NCBI GenBank assembly: GCA_947372535.1 | Contig: CANBUA010000089.1 | Span: 1 to 16,013, forward strand | Direction: 5' to 3' | Length of the DNA: 16,013 nt | Source of the DNA: Burkholderiales bacterium | Lineage (GTDB): Bacteria > Pseudomonadota > Gammaproteobacteria > Burkholderiales > Burkholderiaceae | Part shown: positions 1 through 10,000 of the stretch, one piece after another | Layout of the letters: every line of letters begins with the position of its first letter | Position numbering within the stretch: position 1 is the first letter of the stretch | Notes under the pieces: generated by a model | What the model was told of the DNA's origin: nothing | Seen by the model: only the letters and a program-made list of their open reading frames with translations | Database searches by the model: none | Made by a program: the position numbers and the translations under genes

Positions 1-1019
1 TGGCAAGCCTGGTCCAGCACGGCTTGCAACGGCAGGCGGGAGCCGATGCGGTTGCGCAGCACCTGCGTGTTCACGAACAGGCCCACCACGCCGGCGGTCT
101 CAACATGGTGCCGGTTGGCGATGGGCACGCCCACCCGGATGTCCTGAAGGCCGCTGTGGCGGTGCAGCAAGGCCTGAAAGCCTGCAAGCAGCACCGTGAA
201 CAAGGTGCCGCCTTGGGGCTGGGCTTGGGCCCGTTTTTTCAGGGCCTCGCTCAGGGCTTGGGGCAACTCGACGGTGACGCTGGCCGCGCGGTAGTGCGGA
301 TGGGCGTGACGTGGATGGTCGGTGGCCAGTTGCAGCACGGGCTGATCAAAGCCCTGGCCACCCTCACCGCTCAACTGCTCGCGCCAGTAGGCCAATTGGC
401 GCACCTTCTCGCCACTGGCCAGCCAGTCGCGCTGCCAGGCCGCGTAATCGGCGTATTGGATGGGCAGGGCCGGCCATTGGGGTGAGCGGTCTTGCAGGCG
501 TGCCTGGTAAGCCGCCACGAACTCTTCGACCATCACTTGCATGGACCAGCCATCCGAAACGATGTGGTGCATCACCACGGCCAGCACATGCTCGCTCGGC
601 GACAGGCCGATCACGGCGACGCGCAGCAAGGCGTCATGGGCCAGGTCGAAGGGGCGTTCGGCCAGGGCGCGGGCCTGGCTCAAATCGATCACCGAAAATT
701 CGGCTCGCCCCTGAGGCTGGATCATTTGCTTGACATGGCCTTGTTCATCGGCCTTGAAGCTCGTGCGCAGCGATTCGTGCCGCGCCACCAGGTCGTCGAA
801 GGCCGCTTGCACGGCATCGACGTTCAGCCCGCCTTTCAAATGCAAGGCGCCAGCGATGTGATAGGCCGTGCCCTGCGGATCTAGCTGCCAGAGGAACCAT
901 TGGCGTTGCTGCGCGAAAGACAGGTCCAGGCGTGTTGCGCCCTTGACCGGGACCAATGCAGGCCCTGCTGAATCGCTGACTGGCATGCCAGCCTGCATAC
1001 CCGACACGGACACCGAGGC
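1..1019 (-). other. NRPS C3 condensation domain (LCL-like, cut by window edge)
   Basis: Residues about 3330-3653. It opens with LDLSFAQQRQWFLWQL and has the intact active-site motif HHIVSDG (3465-3471). It resembles C1 more than C2, for example in the shared phrases QWFLW, GVPxANRH and FVNTQVLR/LVNTQVLR, which marks it as an LCL-type domain accepting an L-configured upstream residue. It belongs to a third module whose A domain lies outside the window. Confidence 0.9.
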
Positions 1020-4000
1020 CGCCAACGCGGCCAGGGTGCGGTGCTCGAACACCTGCTTGGGCGTCAGCTTCATGGCACGCTTGCGCGCCCGAGCCACCAG
1101 CTTGAGGCACAGGATGGAATCGCCGCCCAGCGCGAAGAAATCATCCTGGCGCCCCACTTGCGGCACGCCCAACACATCGGACCAGACGGCGGCCATGAAC
1201 TGCTCGGTCTCGGTCTGCGGCGCTTCGAAAGGGCGATCGTCAGAAGTGGTCAGGTGCGGCGATGGCAGGCGCCTGCGATCCACCTTGCCATTGGGTGTCA
1301 GCGGCAAGGCATCGAGCACGGTCAGCGTGGCGGGCACCATGTAATCGGGCAACACCGCCGACAAGGCTTCACGACAGGCCGACACATCGACCCGCGCATC
1401 TGCCTGCCTGACGACATAGGCCTGCAGTTGCGCGCGGCCCTTCTCGCCTTCGCCCACGATCACTTCGGCGGCAGCCACGCCGGGCTGACGAGCCAGGACC
1501 GCGGCCACTTCCCGCGGCTCCACCCGGTAGCCACGGATCTTGACCTGGTCATCGATCCGGCCGAGGAAGGACAAGCCGCCATCGGGCAGCCGCACCACGC
1601 GGTCGCCGCTGCGGTAGAGGCGCTCCCCCACCACGAAGGGGCTGGGCACGAAGCGCTCGGCACTCAAGGCCGCTCGGCCCTGGTAGCCGCGCGCCAGGCC
1701 CGCGCCGCCGATGTACAGCTCGCCGGCCATGCCGTCGGGCACAGGGTTCAGGCTGCCATCGAGCACATGCACGGTGCTGCCGGGTAGAGGCTGGCCGATG
1801 GGCAAGGCCTGGCTCTGGCGCCAGGCGGCATCCGCCGCCTGCGTCAGCACGCCGACCGTCGTCTCCGTCGGGCCATAGTGGTTGACCACGCGGCACGATG
1901 GGCTGAGTTGTTGGATCTGATCCAGCAAGCCCCAAGGGGTGGCTTCGCCGCCCACGATCAGGGCATGGCGCGGCAGCACATCGCTGGGGCATGCGGCCTG
2001 CATCAAGGCCTGGAGGTGGCTGGGCACGATCTTGAGCACGTCGATGCCATGCTCGCGCATGTAGTCGCCGAAGCGGTCCGGATCGAACGCGCGCTCGGCC
2101 GAAATCAAATGCAACAGCCGGCCGGAACACAAGGCGCCGAACAGGGTGGTGTTGCCCAGGTCGGCCGCGACGGTGGAGACCATCGCCATGCTCGTGACCT
2201 CGGCTGGCAGGTCCAGCTTGCCAAGGACGCCTTGCACATAGTTGGCCAAGGCGCCATGCGTGACGACCACGCCCTTGGGCTGTCCGGTCGAGCCCGAGGT
2301 GTAGATCACGCAGGCCGCCTGATGCGGATGCGGCACGGGCCAAGCGGCGGTGCCGGAGGATGGCGACGATACAGACGCGCCATGGCCTTGGCGATCGGCG
2401 GGCTCGAAAGCCAACTCGATCACCGGCACGGTATGACCCAGGCGGCAGGCCGCGCCCTCAGTGCTCAGCAGCAGACGCGCCCTGCTGTCGGCCAACTGAT
2501 AGGCCAGGCGATCGGTGGGCAATGCCGGGTCCAGCGGCACATAGGCCGCGCCGGCCTTGAGCACGGCCAGCAGACCGAGCACGAACTCGCAGGACCGCCC
2601 GGCATGCAAGCCGACCCGGTCATCTGGGCGCATGCCCGCGGCCACCAGGCGACGCGCCAGCCGATCCGAGGCAGCGTCCAGCTCCCCGTAGGACCAATGG
2701 GTCGATTCGTCGCGCAAGGCAGGTGCGGCCGGGGTCTTTCGCGCATGGCTCATGAAAGCCTGAGCCACGGGCAAGGCCTCCGGTGGATCCATCCTGGCGG
2801 GCGCACGACCCACGGCATCGGCTGGATCTGGCGCCAAGTTGGGCAGGTTGCCCAGCGCTGCCTGGGGATCAGCGACCAAGCCGTGCAGCAAGGCCTCCAA
2901 CTGGGCATGGATGCCCAGCACGCCGGTCAGTTCGATGTGGTCCTGGGCGTAGAGGTAGTCGATCCGCAAGCGAGAAGGTTGACCCGCCTCGCTGGCTTCA
3001 AATGCATCGGCGAACAGCAGGCGCACCGTCAACGGGTAATGGTTGCCGCCATGGCTGGCCAGGTTCGACAGGCCGATGCTGTCCGTGTTCTGCGCCAGCA
3101 GGGCCTCGTCGATGGGGTAGTTCTCGAACACCATGATGGTGTCGAACAACCCTTCGCTGCCTTGACCGGCCCAGCGCTGGATGTCCACCAGCGGGGTGTG
3201 CTCGTGCTCACGGTGAGACAGGCTTTGGGCCTGCAAGGCGCGCAACCACTCGCCCACCGGCATGTCCGGACGCACCTGGGCGGTCATGGGCAAGGTGTTG
3301 ATGAACAAGCCAAGCATTTGATCGGCACCTGCCAGATCGCCCGGCCGTCCCGCGGTCGTCATGCCGAAGGCCACGGTGTCGCGGCCGGTGCGACGGCTCA
3401 GCAGCATCGCCCAGGCGGCATGCAGCACGCTGTTGAGCGTGACGCGCTCATGCCTTGCCAGTTGCAGCAATTGGCCCGTGAAGGCCTCGTCCAGTTCCAC
3501 GGTGTGGGCCGAACAGGCAGAAGCAGCATCGGTCTGCTCTGGCCGGCCGAGCAGCCGGGTGGGCTCGTCGATCAGGCGCAACTGGCCGCGCCAGTAGGCC
3601 TCGCTGGCCTGGGCATCCTGCGCCTGCAACCAGCCGATGTGATCGCGGAAAGGTGCGCCCTGCGTGGGCAAAGCCTCGCCGTCGTGCTGCCGCAGCACCT
3701 CGCTCATCAGTTGCGCGGTGCTCCAACCGTCCAGCAGCAGGTGGTGCATCGTCCAGATGAAGTGATGCCGGTCCTGCGCCGTGCGCACCAGCATCAGGCG
3801 CATCAAAGGCGGCCGCATCAGGTCGAAGCCTCCAGTCAGCTCAAGCTGCGCCAGTTGGTCCAGGTCCTGCTGGATCTGTGGGTGAGAGAGTCCGCCCTGA
3901 CCACCACCGAGGCGGTCGCGCCAATCGTGCTCGACCAGCGGCAACTCGACCGCCTTGGCCACCCATTGCAGCGGCACCTCCCGCTGGTGCCAGAAGCCGG

Positions 4001-7000
4001 TGCGCAGCACGCCATGCCGCGCCATCGCCGCCTGCCAGGCCGCCTTGAATCGCACGGGCTCCAACCGCTCGATGTCCAGCCTGGTCTGGCCGATGTAAGC
4101 ACCGCTTCCACCCGCCTCGTAAACACTGTGGAACAGCATGCCCGACTGCATCGGCGAGAGCGGGTAGAGATCCTGGAGCTGTGCCAACGGCATGGGCGCT
4201 TCGTCCAGTTGCGCCTGGCTCAAGCCAGTGAGGCTGGCCAGCGGAAAGTCCGATGGCGTGACACCGCTCGCGCCACTGGTGCAATGGGCGATCAGGCCTT
4301 CCAGCTCGTGGCGGTAAGCCTGCGCCAGCGCCTCGATGGTGGCCCGTTGGTGGCGCGCCCGGCTGTAGCTCAGCACCAGCGACAACTCGCCCGACTGCAC
4401 CTGGCCATTGATGGCCAGGGCATGATCGCGGGGGCAGCGCTCGTCCACGAACGGCCCGGCCGACTCCGGCGCCAGGCGCCACATGGACGCCTCGTTGAAA
4501 CTGGTGTCGAACTGGCCCAGGTAGTTGAACACCACCTGCGGCTGGGGCAAGGCTTGCAGGGCTTGGCGTTGATCGACGCTGCCCAGGTGTTTGAGCACGC
4601 CGTGGCCCAGGCCCTTGTCCGGGATGGCGCGCAGGCTGTCCTTGGTGCGCTTGAGGGCATCTCTGGCCTCGCCTCGGGCATCGAGCCGCACCGGGTAGAT
4701 GCTGGTGAACCAGCCCACCGTGCGGGAAAGGTCCAGATCGGGCTGACCTTGTGCACGCGCCAGTTCTTCTCGGCCATGGCCCTCCAGATCGATCAGGATC
4801 TCCTCGTGACCGCTCCACGCGCACAAGGCCCGGCCCAGGGCCGTCAGCAGCACCTCGTTGACCTGCGTGCGATAGGCCGAGGGCACGTCCTTGAGCAAAG
4901 CCTGCGTCCTGGCCCGGTCCAGCCGCAAGGTGACCTCGCCTTGCTGGCCCTCGGTGTCCTCGCCCTGGGGATGGTCGCAAGGCAGGCTGACGGGCGTGCC
5001 GGCCAGTGGCTGCCAATGCGCCAGTTGGTGGCCCTGCGCCTGCGCATGGGCTTGCAGCCGCCGCGCCCAGGCTTGCACGCTGGCGGTCTTTGGCGGCAGC
5101 GTGATGGCTTGACCCGCGGCCAACTGGCCATAGGCCGTCTGCAAGTCCTCCAGCAGAATGCGCCAGGACACGCCATCGACCACCAGGTGGTGGATGGCCA
5201 GGAGCAAGCGCGTGCCGCCATCGTGCATCTCGATCAGCAAGGCGCGCAGCAGTGGGCCGTGCTCCAGGTCCAGGCTGCGCTGGGCTTGTGCGCACAGTTG
5301 CTCGACGTCTTGGGCATCACGGGCTTGACGCAACCACAACAAAGGTTGAGCGGAGCGCTCACCATCCCCCGCATCCAGCGCTGTGTAGGTCTGGCGCCAG
5401 GCTCCCGGCTCATCAGATGCACCATCGGAGGGATGCCCAGAAGTCGGCGCGTCCGTTCCATGCGCACCGGGCCGCGTCTGGCTGTAACGTAGGCGCAAGC
5501 TGTCGTGGTGCCGCACCAGCGCTTGCAGCGCCTGTGCGAGCAAATCGGCATCCAGGCCTTGGTTGCTTTGCAGCAGCACGGCCTGGTTCCAGTGATGCCG
5601 TGCTGGCATCTCACGATCGAAAAAATCGGCCTGAATGGGCAGCAGAGGCACCTCGCCCTGAGCCACTTCATCTGTCTGCCCGGCCTGGGCCGCACCTGCA
5701 TCGGCCACGACCTGAACCACCACCGCCAACGCCGCGATGCTCTGGCACTCGAACAGTTGTTTGGGGCTGAGTTGGTGGCCAACCCGGCGCGCCCGCGCCA
5801 CGATCTGCAAGCTCAGGATGGAGTCCCCGCCCAGCTCGAAGAAGTTGTCATGCCGGCCCACCTGTGCGATGCCCAGGACCTCCTGCCAGACCGATGCCAG
5901 GGCCTGCTCGATCTCGCCTTGTGGTGCCTCGTAAGCCGCCTCCTGGCCCAGCTCGGGCTCGGGCAGCGCCTGGCGGTCCACCTTGCCATTGGGTGTCAAG
6001 GGCAAGGCCGGCAGCACCACGATCACGCCGGGCACCATGTACTCCGGCAACCCCTGGCTCAAGGCCTGATGCAGTGAGGCCGATGTCAGTGCGCCACCGG
6101 GCGGGCCAGACACATAGGCCACCAGGCGCGCACCCGATGGGCTGCTTTGGGCCACCACCACGGCTTCCCTCACCGCGGGCTGGGCCAGCAACTGCGCTTC
6201 CACTTCACCCAGCTCGATGCGAAACCCCCGCACCTTGACCTGGTGGTCGATGCGACCCAGGTATTCTAGCTGTCCATCGGCGCGCCAGCGCACCAGGTCG
6301 CCCGTTCGGTACAGACATCCGCCATCGCCGCTGAACGGATCGGCCACGAAGCGCTCGCTGGTCAAGCCAGGGCGCCGGCCATAGCCACGCGCCAGCAAAT
6401 CACCACCAATGCACAGCTCTCCGACCACGCCTGGCGGCACGGGGTTCAGGTCGGCATCGAGCACATGCAGGTGTCGCCCGGCCAGCGGCTGGCCGATGGG
6501 CACCTGCGTGGGCAGGGGCCGCTCGCCATTCACATAAGGCGTGCAATCGAGCACGGTGGCCGTCACCGTCGCCTCGGTGGGGCCATAGGCATTGAGCAGC
6601 TTGACCGCACCCAGGCCCGCCTCGCGCCAGGCCCTCAGGCCCTCGGGCGGCATGGCCTCGCCACCGACATGCACCTGGCGCAAGGCGCCGTAGGTGCGCA
6701 CGCCGTGCCGCGCGAAATCCTGTGCCAGCAGCATCCAATAGGCCGTGGTCAGGTCGGCCACGCTGATGCCCTGGTCGATCAACTGATGGTAGAAAGTCTC
6801 GCTGTCCCACAGGGCCGGGCCTCGCAGCACGATGGCCGCCCCGGCGCACAGTGGTGGGTAGAGCTGCTCGACGCAGCTGTCGAAGCTCAAGGTGGCGAAC
6901 TGCAACATGCGGTCCTGTGCTGTCAAGCCGGCAAAACCGATGGCCACCTGCGTGTGCTCGGCCAAGGCATGGTGCGCGATGCCCACGCCCTTGGGTTTCC

Positions 7001-10000
7001 CGGTGGACCCGGAGGTGTAGATCACATAAGCCAGGCTGCTGGGGTGCGTGGGCAGGCCGGGGTTGGCCGTGGTCTGTTGGCTCAGGTCGAGCTCGTCCAG
7101 CGTCAAGGTCGTCAAGCCTGCCTGGCTGGACAGATCACTGCTCAGTTTTTCGATCAGGTGGCTTTGCGTCAGCAGCAACTGCAGGCCGCTGTCTTCGATC
7201 ATGTGCGCCAGGCGCTCTGCCGGGTAGTCCGGGTCCAGCGGCACGTAGGCTCCCCCGGCTTTGAGCACCGCCAAAGGCGCCACCACCATGTCGATGGCAC
7301 GCTCCAGCGCGATGCCCACTTTCACATCGGGGCCCACGCCCTGAGCGATCAAGTGATGCGCCAGCCGGTTGGCCTGCTCGTTCAACTGTTGGTAGCTCAG
7401 CACCTGATCGCCGAAGACCAGCGCCGTCGCCTCCGGTTGCGCTGCCGCTTGCCGCTCGATCAACGCATGCACCAGGTGATCGACCGGGTGGCGCTGCTCG
7501 TGGCGACCCCATTGCCGCAGTTGCACCTGCTCGGCATCGCTGAGCAGTTCCACATCGCCAATGGCCTGCTGCGGCGCATGCGCCAAGGCCTGCAGCAACT
7601 GCAAGTAATGCCCGGCCATCCGCTTGATGCGCTCGGGCTCGAACAACTCGCGGGCATAGGTCAGTGTCGCCTGAACCCGCCCGTCGGGCTGCTCGGTGGT
7701 GTCCAGCGTCAGCTCGAACTGGGCCGAGCTGGCATGGAGCGGGTGGCTGGTCACCGTGATGCCAGGCAGGCGCTCCAGGGCCGAAGGCGCTTCGATCAGG
7801 TGATTGAACATCACCTGGAACAACGGGTTGTAGCCGAGGCTGCGCTCAGGTTGCAGCGCATCGACCAACTGGTCGAATGGCAGGTCCTGATGGGCCTGCG
7901 CCTCCAACGCCACATCCCGGACTTGATCCAAGAGCTGCGCCAAGGTCAGACGGCCATGCACCCTGCTGCGCAGCACCTGGGTGTTGACCAAAAAGCCGAT
8001 GAGGCCCTCCGTTTGCGTGCGATGGCGGTTGGCCACGGGCACGCCGACCCGCAGGTCTTCCTGGCCGGTGTGACGGTGCAGCAGCGCCTGGAAACCCGCC
8101 AGCAGCGCCATGAACAGGCTGTGCCCTTGGCCGTGCGCGAGCTGCCTCAGGGCCGTCACCAGCTCGGCCGGCAAGGTCAGCACATGGCGGGCCGCTTGGT
8201 ACTGCGCCACGGCCGTCCTGGGGTGGTCGGTGGGCAAGGCCAGCACGGGCTGATCGCCACCGAGGGCCTGCCGCCAGTAGGCCAGTTGCCGCTCATGCTC
8301 GCCCGAGGCCACCCATTGGCGCTGCCATGCCGCATGGTCTGCGCATTGCACCGGCAGGCTGGCCAACGAGGCCTCCATGCCTTGAGCCTGCGCCAAGGTC
8401 AGTGCCGCCAATTCATCCAGGAAGATCTGCATGGAGGCGCCATCGGCAACGATGTGGTGAGCCACCACGGCCAGGAGGTGCACCTGGTCCGCCAACTGGA
8501 TCAAGCTGGCGCGCCACAGGGGCCCGTGACTGAGGTCGAAGGGCTGGTCATGAAGCGCCTGGGCCGATTGCGCGGCCAGGCTTTCACGCTCCGTGCTGGA
8601 GGCCACGCCACGCCAATCCACCTTCGACAGATCGAAGGCGGCGGGCGGCAAGATGCGTTGCATCGCCACGCCGTCCTCGTTCGATTCGAACACCGTGCGC
8701 AGCGACTCGTGCCGTCTCACCAGCGCGTCGAAACCGGCCTGCAAGGCATCCGCATCCAGCGGTCCGGACAGGCGCAAGGCCCCACCCAGGTGGTAAGCCG
8801 TGCTCTGAGGCGCCAGCCGCCACAGGAACCACTGGCGCGCCTGCGCGTGGGACAGCGGCAGCAGGCCCGCACGGCGCTCAGATGACAGGGGCAGGAGCGC
8901 CGGACGCGCGGGGCGCGACACCGCCACCACAGCCTTCAAGGCCTGCCGGATCTGCGCTGCCAGCTCACCTAACCGGGCATGCTCGAACACTGCCCGCACG
9001 GAGAAGTCCACGCCCCACTGGTCGCTGATCCTCGACGCCAATTGCGCCGCGCTCAAGGAGTTGCCGCCCAAGGTGAAGAAATGCGCGTTGCGCCCCAAAG
9101 GGACTTGCGCATCCTTTCGCAAGGCTTGGCGCCACAGGCCGGCCAGCGTGGCTTCCAAGTCATCGCTGGGCGCCTCGCCTTGATCGACAGCGGCAACGAC
9201 AGCGGCCAAGGCCGCATCCCCACCCACCACGAACCGCCCGTGCTCATGGATCGCATAGGCATCCAGCGAGCGCGACTGCCAGCTCTGGCGGCAAGCACTG
9301 CGCTGCAGCTTGCCGCTGGAGGTCTTGGGCAAGGCGCCCGGGTTGAGCAGCAAAGCCACGGTCACGGGCTCGTGGCAGGCGGCGCTCACCGCCAAGCTCA
9401 AGGCCTCCACCAGTGCCTGCGGCGGCACCAATTTCTGCAAACCGCGCGAGACCTCGACGGCCACACCCACCCCTTCGCCCCCGTCCGCCGTGGGCACCGC
9501 GAAAGCCGCCACGCGCCCCTTGCGGACCGCCTCGACCTCGGCCTCAATGGCGCGCTCGATGTCCTGCGGATAGACATTGTGGCCACGCAGGATGATCAGG
9601 TCCTTGCGACGCCCGGCCACGTACAGCTGGCCTTCGTGCGTGAAGCCCAGGTCGCCCGTGCGCAACCAGCGCAGGCCATCGCGCTCGACAAACGTCTCCA
9701 GGCTGGCTTCATGCCTTTCCCAATAACCTTGGGCGATGCTCGGCCCGCTGGCCCAGATTTCGCCGATCTGTCCTTCGTCCAAGACCGCCAGCGTCACCGG
9801 CTCGACGATGCGCAACTCATGCAGCGACGGCACCTGGCCACAGCCAACCAACATGGTGCCGTCCGCCTCGGGCACGGCCACGCCGCGCGCCAGTTGCCCG
9901 GCGCTAAACGGCCTGGCCGTCAAGCCCGATCCACGCCGCCCACCGGTGACCAGCAAGGTGGCTTCGGCCAGGCCATAACAGGGGTACACCGCATCGGCCG

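Noticed and set aside
3841..5295. 484-codon minus-strand open frame
   Set aside because: Out of phase with the NRPS frame, whose E and C2 motifs run through the same bases.
1878..5492. 1204-codon open frame on the plus strand
   Set aside because: It lies exactly antisense to NRPS E, C2 and A2 domains with intact motifs; its composition (rich in Gln, His, Arg, Ala, Gly) is what the complement of GC-rich coding DNA gives, and it shows no domain.
6465..8885. 806-codon open frame on the plus strand
   Set aside because: Antisense shadow of the NRPS C1-A1 region, same composition bias, no recognisable motif.
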